A stretch of DNA of 64,000 nt. Origin: Pseudisothecium myosuroides. Its lineage: Eukaryota > Streptophyta > Bryopsida > Hypnales > Lembophyllaceae. Below, in pieces: positions 47,727 through 60,239 of this stretch. The stretch lies in contig OX637290.1 in the NCBI GenBank assembly GCA_951799445.1, positions 5,520,501-5,584,500 of the forward strand, written 5' to 3'. The notes under the pieces are model-generated. The model worked only from the letters and a program-made list of their open reading frames with translations, did no database searches and was not told the DNA's origin. A program made the translations under genes and the position numbers. Within the stretch, counting starts at the first letter, position 1. The number at the start of each line of letters is the position of its first letter.

Positions 47727-50700
47727 AAATCAAACACTGTTAATATTGTTTTACTGTGATGAAGATTTGCATGGTAGAATTCAATGAATGGACACAGCGA
47801 AGGTATTATCACATAGATTGCATTATACGAGCACATTGAAAGAGTCAACAATTCTGGGTAGATGCATGGTTGAGTAGCTCATTTTTGGCAAAAGTCCAAA
47901 TCCAAAAAGTCCTTTTTTGTGAGTAAAATGTTTGAGAGTGAAATGCTTGGGAGTGAATTCTATAAAAAAAAGAATCTAAAAAAGAATCTAAAAATATTTA
48001 GCTTTTTGGACGCCCCTAAACCTTGAAATTTATTATACTTTAAAAAAATAACTTTTGAAAAAAAAAATTGGCTAAGAGAAAAGGACTCCGCAAAATTCAT
48101 TGTTTAAAAAGTTGTTAAAAAGTCCCTAGGAAACACATAAAGAAGATTTGCATTATAAGCCACTTTTTTCTAGAAACATTAGTTTATACTCTATTAGAAA
48201 TATAGTACCTACAATTCATTTGGTTAAGGCAAAGGAGTTTAAAAAGTCCTTTTTTATTTTGTTGATAACAAATTTGTCACACCCACTTTTTTTCAAAAAG
48301 TCCCTAGCACTCACATACTATATACAAAAAAAATTAAAAAATCATAGAACTATTGGACATCAAGTTAATTTATCTAAATCAAGTTGTTTCATAGAAAAAA
48401 ATAAATTTAAGTGACCTATAGATCAATTTGAAAATGGGTTGTTTGTAGTTTTCAAGAGTGTGACAAGAAATTGAGCCACTCAACCATACATTTGCCCTTC
48501 TCACCTGGATTGATGACAGGGTTCGAGGACAACAGAGCGCTTGAAGACCGCTGGGTTGCACGATTTTCTACTACGTGAAATTTATGAGAAGGACAATCAA
48601 AAATCAGAGTGTCAGTACACATTCACTAACTATCCTCTCGACAAGCTCAATCATCACAGTGCAATTCAGGCCAGCTACCTGCAGTGACGAGATCAAGCGT
48701 GGAATAGCGTGCTTTTCTCTCAATTTACAAAACACTTTGAGCTACAATTTTGTTGCATTGTGATTAGGAGGTGACTAAGAGCGGAATTAGTACTGAACAA
48801 GTCGACTCTCTGTAGCCATTCAATTCAAGCGTACGATGAAAGCATTGGCATTTGCTACATGGCATGGACGAGCAATACAGAACGTCCTTCCACTAATTTT
48901 TTAATCAATTACAACCGAAGTAACTTAATAGCACGTTAGAAGACGCTTTACTTAGCTACCACCGCTTCTAGAAGCCCAAAATCTATATTTTCGCCTAATG
49001 CGCTAGTTTTAGATTAGTCCATAATTAAAGTTGCCTTCAAAATCTGGGCTGCCGCCGCCGTCTCTCACCACCGTTCTTAGCGTCTGCAACCAAGGCTTCC
49101 ACATTAGCTCGGAACGTAGGACTACGCACTGGTAACACATGGTAGCGTAAGACGGACATAGGACTACAACTGAACACATCATTTCGTACTCTGTAGACGT
49201 CGTGCCATTTAATTTACTGCATTGAAAGTCAGGGCACATTTGGTAATTGGTCACTATTCGGGCTTCTTTTTTCTCATAGATTATATTTTTGCCTACATGG
49301 AAAGCTTTTATTCATTTCATTTGGATACGTGATGTGAAATTTATGGACAATCTCAATTTTTAGGCAATTAAAGGATATCATACCATACATTGGATATGTA
49401 CTTGCCAGATAGGAAAATAATTTTTTTTCCAATTGGGTACCTGCATAACATTATAAATGTTTGCTAGGAGTACCTTTGCTCCCCCCAAAAAGGAGAGTGC
49501 CTTAGTGTTTAGATTTATCTGGTTTCAAAAAACTATAGCTTTGTAATGCAGGCATCCGCTACACAAATTTTGGTGACAAGGAATAACTAATGATAATTGT
49601 AAACCCTACTCACTTGAAACCCACTAAGCTATGGCCATGTAATGTTATGGGCATTTATTACAAGATCTCTACAATTGACTTTGAGTGATGGAGGATGGCC
49701 AACTCACCCCAAAACTACAAATCCATCCAACAAGCCAAGCACAAGTTGCCTTCCTAGAGCCAATTGGATGCTTGGAATTTTAACTTAATTCCGACCTAGG
49801 CATCCAAGGGGGAATCATCCCTCCTCTGACAAAGAGAAAATCCCTCCAGTTATCAATGTTATGTGGATCAAAAGTTATATTGCCCAAAAAAATATGGGCA
49901 ATTTGAGTAGTTAGAGAATCTTTTGCTAAACTCTCCAACCATCTTTGAAATTTGGCAAGTATGTAACTTAGATAATATTGGATGCAACTATAAAAAAAAC
50001 CAATGTATAGTACAAAAATCTCACTCTAAAAGTGTGCTGACGTTGTTAAGAAGGGTCAAAAAAATCTTTTTCTCCAAACTTCAAACACTATAATCTTACA
50101 ATCCACAATGGTATTCAAGTACAAATTTGTACAGTTGAACTTTTGAAAGAACTATTTTTCATTTGTTTCTCACTGACCTAAAAAAAGTGGAAGTTTTTGA
50201 TAGTTTATGCCAAAAATTTGCTCGAGTCCTTTAGGGGTAAATAGAAAGTTTTAAACAGAAAACCAAATTGTGTTTGTTTTTTTGAAAATTTATGAGAAAT
50301 TATAAAAGTATAACGGTATAGGCTCAAGGCTCGTAAAATCTGCACTCAGGTCTGGCAAGCTACCTGCTTTAGGTTCCTTCCTACCTTTGTTTATCCAAAT
50401 TTCACTTTCAGCCTCCTAAAATGACTACTTTTGAAATTCAAACCGATTGATTGTGCTTCCAAAAATTACACCGCCACTTCATTTACTTTATAAAAATTTG
50501 AGAGCACATAAAAATCCATTTCTCTCTTGCATTTACAACATCAGTGTTAGTGTAGGTACATAACTAACATTAACCCCTAAAGATCCCCACATCCCAAAAT
50601 GAATGGGCAGAGGTCAATCCTGGTTTGAACAACAAAAACGAAGCTAACAAGTTCTGTTTCTACTCCATTTTAAAACTTTGAAAAATTTCAGAAATTTGTA

Positions 50701-51126
50701 AGATCACACCCAATGAGGAGGAATTTGGGAACTAGCCATATGGGGTTCATTCAGGTACCATTGACGCTCGCATGGCCTAGGCGAAGAGAGCACCACCGTA
50801 GACATTGTTCTCTCCTCTACAACTGCCTTCAGGCATTCAAAGCCGAAACGCAAACTTACATCTTGCAACTCTTTAGAAACCGCTGCATTGATTAATTTCT
50901 TAGCCCACTTCACTTCTTAGTACACGGCCAAAACGCCATATCAGTACCACATTGCGTGCAGTACCAACTGCACGAAACTGAATTCCCGGCAAATGAGAGC
51001 TTGGTCCAACCTGTCACACTGCAAGGGTACCCAAGAGAAACTTCGTCACGTTCCTTGGACAAAATAAGCAAAAGCATTGCATAGTAGACAGTGAAAATTG
51101 ATTGAAATGACCCCAAAATAAAATCA
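47727..51126. other. Intergenic repeat-poor and AT-rich stretch
   Basis: No gene is supported. Short open frames at 48,148, 48,379, 48,575 and 49,009 have no recognisable domain. A right-end-like CCTTTAGGGGTAAA at about 50,231 and a left-end-like TTAACCCCTAAAG at about 50,565 belong to the TTAA-bounded family, but full copies were not delimited. The part next to 51,126 should include the ARP3 3' UTR. Confidence 0.4.
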
Positions 51127-54100
51127 TTACATACCCTTAAAGACAGGATTGAGGCGACATATGCTGGAGCCATATTCTTCATATTCCGCTTTTGTATGAC
51201 AAGCCTGTAGATGAAAAGTCCAGGAAGAAATGCTTAAACATCCCCAAGTTTGATGGACAGGAAACACTTCAGGAAACACTTCAATCGAAGATCACTTCAA
51301 CGGACCTCACTGCCAGGCCAACTATGCGAGCCAATGTTCTGAGCTCGCTTACAACAAACCAAACGCTGAAGTAAAAGGTGACGAAATTACATTATAGAAG
51401 TCTGGAGTAGAAGCCAGGAGAGAACCTCCAAACCAAACAGCAAATCGTTGCATAGGGTGTCCCACCACATTTACTTCAACTGCCTGAGGCTGCTGATAAA
51501 TGACAAAGCTCTCAGAAACACTCTTAGAAGCTCGCAGACCAACAATAAATAAGTGGCTAATTTAAACCAAACTGTCTGCAAATGAGGGACAGGCTGCAAA
51601 GGTAAGCTGATAAAGAAGCAAATGCAGAAGAAAAAAATAAGAAACAAACAAACTCCACTTTACTAGTTGATACTGGGGTATATGTTTTAGTTCGGAAACA
51701 CCAAGGTCCCAGCTGTCATGTAAGAGAAACATTAATATAAGGGAATTACAACAGTGCAGACTTACTGCATGATCACCCCCACTTTTGCTCTCTGAAACTG
51801 AAGTCCGCGCATCTACACGTTTCTTTATATCTCTTTGAAGTCTTCGCTGAAAATCTTTAAACATTGTGGAACCACCAGAGAGGACTATATTCTGTTAAAA
51901 TACAGCAAGCAGTAGGTTAACAATGATTCACAAGAATGTTGTTAATACGGCGATCTTCTAACTCGCATTATAACATATTAAAGGTGCACTATATAATCAA
52001 GCTAATAACTTCAAAGAACGCTTTATATATGGATAGAGCAATCACCGACAATCAATGTGAGCAAGGAAAGACATCTACGCATAGAAAAAACAAGAAATAT
52101 GATAAAAACCTTGTATAGGGCACGACGACTATCGATGGGAGCCGATTGTATACAATTGTCAACCACCTCGGGCAAAGGTGTTGTGAAGTCACTGCTGTAA
52201 ATCTCTGGTGAAAAAAACACCTATGCAATACAAAAGTAGAACTCTTTCAGCACTAGCAAGGGGTTAATCGTCTCAGATTGATATTTCCTTCAACCACATG
52301 ATATTGATAGTCACAAAACAACCTCCATGTGAGTCACGAAAGAAAAATTCCTCCAATATGCAAACTCCCAGTGTTCTGAATTCCCTTCATCCTATGTGAA
52401 CATAGAAAATTGAATAACATTTCACAAGGATCCAGACCTCCGGTGCCAAGAATCTCTCGTATCCTATATCACAAGAAAACGCTGCCCCCGTTTTAGAGCT
52501 GTTTTCTTTCCAGTGCTTGATGTATTTGGACGGCTCCTTATCATGCTTACCGAACTCCTACAACCACAAGAGCAGCCGCACTGTCAATTGAGACATTCTG
52601 CTCAGGATAAATCAATCTGCGAGCAGGTCCTAAGCATCGTTAAATTCAATAAGTATTAACATTACCTTGACAATATCAGCGCATGTGTAGCAATACATTT
52701 CTTTCACCCTCCTGGCCACGTCTAGGGAATCCTCTGGGGGCACAGCTTCACCCCGATCCTGGAATTAAACAAGAGCCAGTCAACTGATTAGATATTCCCA
52801 AACCAAACCCCTTTTCTGGGCTGTAGTCATTCAAATATTCAAGGGAGCGTTTTCCAATAATACACTGAAGTAAGTCAGTTGATTCCTTGGGATGTGTCAT
52901 ATCAGATACGATTCTATCATAAAGTGAACCCCAAACATGTTACAGGATTCTAAAGAGATTTGAGGTAAATAGAGTAGGGTTTTAGTTCCTACTCGCATCA
53001 ACTGCTGAACGAAATTGGAGAGATCTCGGCCTGCGATAGGAATGGACTTGATGCTGCTGCCAATAACATAGCCGTCCGCTACAGGAACAACGTGAGTCAT
53101 GCCATCACCAGCATCCACAACCACCCCCGTCATTTCCAACTGCATTCAGCCCCGACAATTTGTACCCGCAAAGGCCCCTACTCTCAGCAATGTCCGCTAT
53201 TATATTCAACAACAAAAGTAGAATAAGATTATACCAAAAAACTCGGCCTGGGCCCTCAAGTGAGCTAGGTCGTAAATATACAGACCCACATCAATACACT
53301 TATCCATCCAAAAGGCCACAGGACTTCATTCTCAATGAATCGCTAGGAGCTCAACGGTAAAACCAAGAAAGGGCAAAACTTCTACCTTCGAGGTCGTGTA
53401 GCCAGCTGCAAGAGCCAACACTGCTTGGGTTGCAATATACAATCCTGGCACGTTGAACGTTTCGAACATGATTTCTCCCATGTACTCTCGATTCTCTGGT
53501 GCTGTCAAGGGGCTCTCAGTGAGTAACATGTAATGATCTTCCGGGTCGCATCGCAGATAATTGAAAATGCATTGCTGCCAGAATCTCTCCATAGTATCCC
53601 AGTTCTCAATCTGCGACACGAGCAGATGATTGCCATTAAGACACCCTGAAGATGAACCCTATCAGAAATATGAGATACAATCCTACAATTGTTTCAATAC
53701 ATTGCAGAATACATCATCATCGAAAGACCCATTTTCCGGGATACGGAGCTTGAAACGTACATACCTGCCCTTGCCGGATGGGATAACTTAGAGTATAGGC
53801 ATTTGCATGTTGCTTGGCCAGTGCCTCTTCACCAATAAAGAAATCCAGATCAGCCATTACTCCTGCGCTGTGATACGCAGCCGTGCCTGCCTTCGGAGTG
53901 GATTGGCCCAAAAATGACTCATTGACTGCCACCACTGTGGGAATGATGAAGCACGGTTCGACATTCCCTGCGAATCCCATCTTCGTGTACCTACAACTTC
54001 ATTCCATGAGATTCTACTGGAGAGGCACACAACAAACGCCCTTAAATAGTCCCTTAAACTCATAATTACTCAGTTCTTCAAAAATACTAGTCAGAAGATT

Positions 54101-54537
54101 AGTCATGTACTAAAAGATCAGAGAGAGCAGTCATGCCAAGGAGACGCTCCGAACAAAGCCTTGAAACGGGTAGTAACACTTTTTTATTCATCACATACAT
54201 GGCGACGAATGTAACATTCACCCTAAACCCTAAACCCTAAAACCCTAAATCATTTCGCACGATCACGACAAGAAAACCCAATTCTGATTCAAAAGAATCG
54301 GATTGAGCAGGTCATCGCCCAAAACGACATCGCAAGGACATATTAGGAATCGCGCGCGACCCACAAAGCTAGTGGCGAGAAACGAATCGCCAAATCGAGC
54401 GAGAGCAGCACAGCAACAGAGGTCACAAGATTAGAGCAGAACAAGGGAAGCCAAGAGAAGAGGTAAGTTAGTAGAGGGGATGGTACCAACCCTGTTCCAT
54501 TGTCGATAACAACAGCAGGACGTTGGGTGGCGTCCAT
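51127..54537 (-). CDS. ARP3: Actin-related protein 3 (Arp2/3 complex), 10 exons
   Basis: ARP3 forms, with ARP2, the actin-like seed from which the cytosolic Arp2/3 complex branches filaments. Exons are 54537-54491, 53990-53765, 53610-53386, 53139-52993, 52758-52666, 52557-52438, 52220-52110, 51891-51766, 51492-51391 and 51204-51127. All phases fit, giving 424 residues, the family length. Diagnostic blocks are [11 protein letters not shown] then YTKMGFAGN (phosphate loop 1), [51 protein letters not shown] (phosphate loop 2), [54 protein letters not shown] and [12 protein letters not shown]. The C-terminus stops right after Met, one residue earlier than the usual aromatic end that I recall. Exon 9 can begin at either of two consecutive CAG triplets. 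Confidence 0.96.
54221..54250. repeat. Short telomere-type (CCCTAAA)n in ARP3 intron 1
   Basis: Four near-consecutive CCCTAAA units stand about 240 bp downstream of the exon 1 donor in the minus-strand gene. Read on the gene strand they are TTTAGGG, the plant telobox, found near the start of many housekeeping genes. It is too short to be a telomere relic. Confidence 0.85.
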
Positions 54538-54790
54538 GGCGATGAGAGATAATTCTACACGGCGGCAGGAAGCGTCGGAGATAACTCAGATTTCTGCACA
54601 AGTTGAGCTGATCGGCATGGATCCCACGCACACAGTAGTGGGCTCTGGTCAGCCAGGGAGGGCCTGGTCCCTGAACCCTAATAAGTCCGAATTGAGGATC
54701 TGCCAACCCTGCGGGCTGTGAATGCCCTGGGGAAGATTCTTGTGTAGTAGAGAGCTGACAGAGAGCCGCGCGTTCCAGTGAACAGGTTGT

Positions 54791-55539
54791 TTAACCCCTA
54801 AATGACGGACCTATGACCATTGATTTTAAACCTCACTGCCTATGACTCAATTTGCTGCCATTTTGCAACTAGATATGCATGAAAAATTTTATATTTATTT
54901 TTCAGAGATGAAATTACATGTCTTCTTTACTTCGCAAAAAAATTAGATTTTTTTTGTGGAAAATTGATTTTTTTGAGAATTCTTAAAGAAAAAGTGACGA
55001 AAAATCATAATAAATAGAAAATTATTTCAAAAAATCTGAAAATTTCACCATGTATATATATATTACAATGACAAACATCATGGTGTAAACTCAATTTCCG
55101 TGTCATTCTATAATTAGAAAATAATAGACATTAAAAATACACTCAAAGTTCAAATTGCAATAAAATATTCAATATTAAGAATTTTTTCAATATTCAAATT
55201 GGAGTAGAAACTAGAGTATATGACCTTCATTTTGTTAGTTGGGCTCAAACTCAAAAAATGTCATTTTTGTGGAGAAATTTCAGATTTAGAGCAAGGAGCA
55301 ACAACTTCCCAAAATACACTAAAATAGCATATTTTGTGATCCGGTTTTTTTAATAACTCCTCATTTATGTGAAGACAAACATTGGAAAGACTACTAACTC
55401 AATTGGATACTCTTCAAAACCAAACATCAAAGGTCAACAAGAATAAGGAGGATGAAAAAATGGTTTAGAACCCTTTCCATCTCCACAGTATTGTCGTCAG
55501 AACGCCACGGAATGGCGTCCGCGGCGCTCCAGGGTTAAG
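54791..55539. mobile_element. Possible TTAA-bounded element, unrelated interior
   Basis: The segment starts TTAACCCCTAAATGACGG and ends GGCGCTCCAGGGTTAA, so both sides carry TTAA with CCC/GGG at the ends. Apart from the first nine bases the ends are not good inverted repeats of each other, and the interior does not match the copies at 29.7 and 31.1 kb. It may be a chance pairing. Confidence 0.35.
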
Positions 55540-55589
55540 GTAGAAGCGTAGGGTGCCCTATTTCCAACCAAGGTTGGAACTCAAGCTTG

Positions 55590-55840
55590 AAATGTGTATT
55601 TTTTGTCCTTTTCAAGGTAGGAACTAATAAGGTCATGACACATGCCCCCAAAGTAGTGAGCAAGAAAGTAGTTTGGCTATGATCGGAATTGAAAGACTCT
55701 AGACATTGGCTATTGGTGAAATACACTTTTAGGTTCCCAAAATTCACAGTAATTTCAATTTTGGGAATAAAATTTTGAAAATTTTGCTATCTTCATATTT
55801 CTTATCTTCCTACATGGGAAAAATTTCCATCACCTCATCT
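55590..55840. repeat. Dispersed repeat, copy 1 (partner at 56,360)
   Basis: Words such as GGAACTAATAAGGTCATGAC, ATGATCGGAATTGAAAGACT and ACATTGGC recur in the same order at 56,394-56,600 (GGAACTAATAAATACATGAC, ATGATCGAAATTGGAAGACT). The copies are direct, about 775 bp apart and diverged. No coding capacity is supported. Confidence 0.7.
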
Positions 55841-56359
55841 TGTGTACAATCTGCTCCAAAACTGCTTAAATGATCGGTTGCTGGTGCTTCTACCTTATGG
55901 GGTGACTCAGCTCTTTGCCCTTGTTCTCATATGTCATTTGGTGGTTCTCCATGGTCATTTGGGGTCGGGGGGGAATTGACTCCCTCGCTCCGTCCCCCAA
56001 GTCATTCCAGGGGTGCATGTAAAAAAAGTCCCCTATTTTGTGTTGTATTAAATCTATGTTCTTCACCTCCCCTAGCAAATTTGGAGCCTCTAATGGCAAA
56101 TATGAATTCAAAATTTGCAAATTTTATAATGTGTAAAAAATAAATAAAAATTCAGGGTTTTTTCCTTGGGGCTGAGCGAGACATTCAATTCACCCCGGCC
56201 GTCATTTGGTTGTCGCTTAACCTTGTAAGGACACTGTGGACCAAAGTGGTCCAATGGATGACTTCACTGTTAACTATAGAAAAAGAGAATGTATGGTAGA
56301 GCCACCCATCACCGACTAGTGACCCATTCCTGACCTATAGGTGCACGTATTTTTGACCA

Positions 56360-56640
56360 TGCTTAGAATGTTTGTTTTTTTCATTTTCAAGGTTGGAACT
56401 AATAAATACATGACACATGTCCCAAGTTGTGGAAAAAAAAGTAAGAAATAATGATTAGGTAAAAAGTTATTGAATGATCGAAATTGGAAGACTCTACATA
56501 TTGGCCATGGGTCCGGCACAACTTTTGCCTTGCAAAATTCATTGTAAATTGACTTTGGGTGATAAAATTCCCAAAATTTGGGCAATCCCCATCAATTCTG
56601 TCTCTACACCTGCAGGAATTTTTCTTTCGCCTTCAAGTAC
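56360..56640. repeat. Dispersed repeat, copy 2
   Basis: This is the second copy of the repeat at 55,590, in the same orientation. Its right edge adjoins the repeat at 56,790 shared with 29,310, so the two may be parts of one larger decayed element. Confidence 0.7.
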
Positions 56641-56789
56641 CCCACATCATGTCCGCAGGTGCTTATTTGGTCGGTTATAGGTGGCTCTACAATAGCTATT
56701 GGTCCAATAATCAGAGAATTTTGGTGACTACATTGGTCATGGGGGCACCTCCTAACAAGGTTAATCCTTATATGAGGCTGCGGCTGTTT

Positions 56790-56975
56790 TTGACCAATGA
56801 TTGATAAAGAATCTTTCTATGTAGGACAAAAGTGCAATTGTTCATCCTCAGAATTTTGTGCATAAAAGGGGAGATCTTGCACAGTAGTTTGACCTCCAAT
56901 GAGTACTTTTGATTTTTTTGAAGTAGATGATGTCACACAATACCAAAAGGGATGACTTCTACAATCACTAGCCTA
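56790..56975. repeat. Dispersed repeat, copy 2 (partner at 29,310)
   Basis: It matches 29,310-29,520 in the same order and strand, including CTATGTAGGACAAAAGTGC, AAAAGGGGAGATCTTG and TAGTTTGACCTCCAATGAGT. Confidence 0.7.
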
Positions 56976-57539
56976 GATTTAAAGGTTAAGCTTAGACATT
57001 TTATTTGGTAAAAAACTAATTTTTTTTTTGCATTCTGGTCATTTTCCTTAAGTTTGCAAAAGCAATCGGTTAAAAAAAATTGTCAATCAGTTCAAATACT
57101 AAATTGAAGGCAATTCATCATTTTAAGGCAATTTGCACACTCCCGTACTCAAATAGTAGGTTTGGCTTAATAAATTAATTAAAATAAAGAGTGCCTCATT
57201 TTTCAACTAATTCTAGGAACCAAAATCTTTAAATAAATGTAAAGATGGTTTGTCGAAAATCCAAGGAATCCAATAACAATCTATTGAGTCAAATACCAAT
57301 CTATCATTTGACTATCTACCATCACAAAAAAATTGACGACAAAATGAAGGAATTAATTCATTGAAGTTTAGTGAGAATGAAGAGTGGAGAGGCCATTTTT
57401 AAAATGAAATTTATTGTTTGTCATGAATCCTAAAAGGATATGAGACAATTTGAAGATGAGAGTTGTCAACCGCTTATTGTCAAAAAAGCAGGAATTGTGT
57501 ACAAATCAAAACTTTAGACATCAATAGACATAGTACAAT

Positions 57540-57690
57540 AATTTTTTCCAAAACTTCGTCCATAACTTTTGATTAGAGACTTGAAATTTCAAATGGTTTT
57601 TAAAAGATGAAAGTTAATTTCATTTCTCAACTTTTCTTAGTCCAAAGTTTTTTGAATTTTTTTATTCTACTATGCCTAAATGAGGTCTGA
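57540..57690. repeat. Fragment related to the CACTA palindrome arm
   Basis: GTCCATAACTTTTGATTAGA, GACTTGAAATTTCAAA and CTTAGTCCAAAGTTTTTTGA follow in the same order as in 43,460-43,610 and in the right arm at 46,020-46,165. No CACTA ends or tRNA-like module are near, so this is a solitary fragment or the source repeat that the elements captured. Confidence 0.7.
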
Positions 57691-58160
57691 AATTCTATTT
57701 TGAACACAATTTCTACTTTCAGTTTGACTTAACTATGAGTGGTTGAGCTCCTAATAATCCTAATTCACATATCCTACATAGGTTGTTTTACCTCCTATTA
57801 CTCCACTTGTGTAAAGAACTTGTCTTCTCTTCTCCAGACACTCACAATAAATGGCTTTTGAAGCTATGAGAGACAATTGCCAATATTTTTTATTTTTGAA
57901 TTTAATATCAAATTTTGAATACAAGAACCAATGCTAACCAGCTATATTTTTGAGCTACTCATTGAACATCCACTTGTTTTTTATGAAGAAGGATGAAAAG
58001 TCGGGTTTTTTTTTCATAAGCAATTCATTTTCTATACTTATAGTTCTTTCTTTAGATGTACAACCTAAAGTACTAAAATTAAGACAATAATTGATTGATT
58101 TTATTCAATTGATTTTCCATTAGCTGCCAGATCTCTTATTTATTGGTGTGTTTTGCCACG

Positions 58161-58208
58161 CAAGCAATTGTAGGTTTAACCCTGCATGGCAAGACCTACA
58201 GTTGCTTG
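58161..58208. repeat. Short imperfect hairpin
   Basis: CAAGCAATTGTAGGT and ACCTACAGTTGCTTG are inverted around an 18-base loop. It could be a MITE core or an RNA hairpin. No boundaries are seen. Confidence 0.6.
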
Positions 58209-58571
58209 CTTGGTAGAATGTATGGCTCCCTATTCATTTGCAAACTTTAAAAGTAGGACAAGTTTATTAAATCCGATAACAAAATCAATACCTCATTTTA
58301 GATTCTAAAATATAGCTAGCAAGAATGTGAAATGGTAGAATAAGATTGTCATACTTTTATGTACAAGGGAGCAAGGGGCTATGGGACTTGGGTATTGTTT
58401 GTCTCATATGACATAGATTTATATACATGTATTTTGTATATACATGCATATTTATTTTGTACTTCTATGCTTCGGGTTAAGGTAGGGATTTTAAAGGAAT
58501 TAAGGTTTAAGGCTTAAAACCTACCATTTTTTCCACACTACAAAATTACTTAGAGATTTGAATACTTAGAG

Positions 58572-58700
58572 TATCCTTAGTTTGCCTTTTATTGAAATAT
58601 GGCAAAGCAAGCTACAAATTGTTGTAGTAGGCAGTTACTGACTTTGCCTCTTTTGGGTGCATTGTGCATTGTGACAAACTGTGTCACAATGCACCCAAAA
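58572..58700. repeat. Repeat with perfect hairpin, rearranged copy at 59,192
   Basis: A 48 bp block (TATCCTTAGTTTGCC to GCTACAAAT, 58572-58619) is followed by a perfect 16 bp inverted repeat, TTTTGGGTGCATTGTG and its complement (58651-58666 and 58685-58700). Both blocks recur at 59,192-59,258 in swapped order. Confidence 0.75.
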
Positions 58701-60239
58701 GAATTTTAAATTTAATAAAAAATTATAAATTCAGCCCCCTCCCCCAAAAAGATTTAAATTTTTAAATTAAAATTCCAAAAAAAAATTAATTAATTAATTT
58801 TTAAATTTTCATACCCTCCCCCTATCTCTTCTGCATTCTTGTAATTTTCAAAAAGCAATGAAATTGACAAACAATATGGGACAAACAACATCCAGTATCT
58901 TATACCCATACCTATATCCCGTATCCCGTACTCATATTCGTATTCATATCCAATATTGTGCCGTATCCGTATCCGCATCCACATTTAGTATTCACTATAT
59001 ATTCGTATACAATACTATATTCATATCTGTATTGATATTTGGACGGCTCGAATTAAATCTCACAAAATCAATGGCTTGTGATTTTTTGAGAAATCAACGA
59101 CAATTTTGAAGGTATGCATTTATAAAAAAATCAACAGCCTTAAAAAAATTTTGAGAAAGGGAGGGCCAACTAATACAAACTAGGGTGGGCAGCCTCTTTT
59201 GGGTACATTGTATCCTTAGTTTGCCTTTTATTGAAATATGGCAAAGCAAGCTGCAAATGGGTCCAAAATTTTCAATAAAAATTTGTCCCAATGCTAATGG
59301 TACCTTCCATGTTACCTTCAACGGCATGGCACTTCTTGGCTCTTACATACCAAGAACACGACATTTGTTGTGCCCTTCAAACTCTTCTATACTCCTTGGT
59401 CAATGTCATGAGAGTCGCGTGGGCTTGGATTCTGCATCGGATGGCGATTGCGGAGTCGTGGAGGTAATAAAGGAGGTTTAGAGCGCCCAAGACGTCAATG
59501 GGGTCCCGACATCTCAATTGGGGACCTCAAACCCCTTGACCTCCACGTGGAGGTTTTGGAGACTCATCTTTTTCAAGTTGAGTCTCCCACGTGATGGAGT
59601 GAGAGGCTTGCCTCCCGGAACTCCATCCAAACATGCATTTACTCTTGAAGAGTGGCATTGGCTTGACTATTGTAGTTTTGATAATGAGGTTTTTCCAGTT
59701 TCTTTAGAAGCTTTTCCTCATTCTTATTACTTGAAAAAGATCTCGCTATGTTTATAGGTGTATACGTAGTGAAAATTGACACCTAGATTAGTTCAAAATT
59801 GAGTTTTTGAGTGTTTTTGAGGTGTTTTGCGTGTGCTGGAATTGCAAGACAACTTGAAGTTTTAGCACCATAGCCATGGTTTTAGGGTGTTTTAGCTTTG
59901 GAAATGGGTCCTAAACCCATAGTTAGAAGTTGGGTGTACTATTCACTCGGCTTTGCGGGTTAGGATAGAAAAAGGGTGGGTTAGAAACGCGCCACCTAAG
60001 AGAAAATTCGACACTATTCCTTTGGCAATTCACTATTCACTTGGCTTTGGGGAAAAGGTTGTCTCTCTCCTAAATTTCCTCCAAGGAAGGACTTGGAGTT
60101 TGGGGGGGGGGAGTTGGTAAGGACAATGTTAGTCCTTTTCGCTCAACAACGGAGAGCTTACAAAGAGAGAGAGTTTTTGATTATTCTATGATTTCTATGC
60201 ATTGTTTATTAGCTTGTGATAGGGATTGTGGAAGACGGA
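58701..60239. other. Intergenic, no gene supported
   Basis: The segment holds a cluster of TATCC/GGATA-type words near 58,900-59,030 and short open frames without domains (59,185-59,481 and 59,518-59,757). A small palindrome ACCTCCACGTGGAGGT lies near 59,540. This may be 5' non-coding sequence or LTR of the retroelement that follows, but I found no defined LTR edge. Confidence 0.4.

Noticed and set aside
54221..54250. Interstitial telomere or chromosome fusion point.
   Set aside because: Only about four units are present, in an intron near a gene start, as usual for teloboxes.
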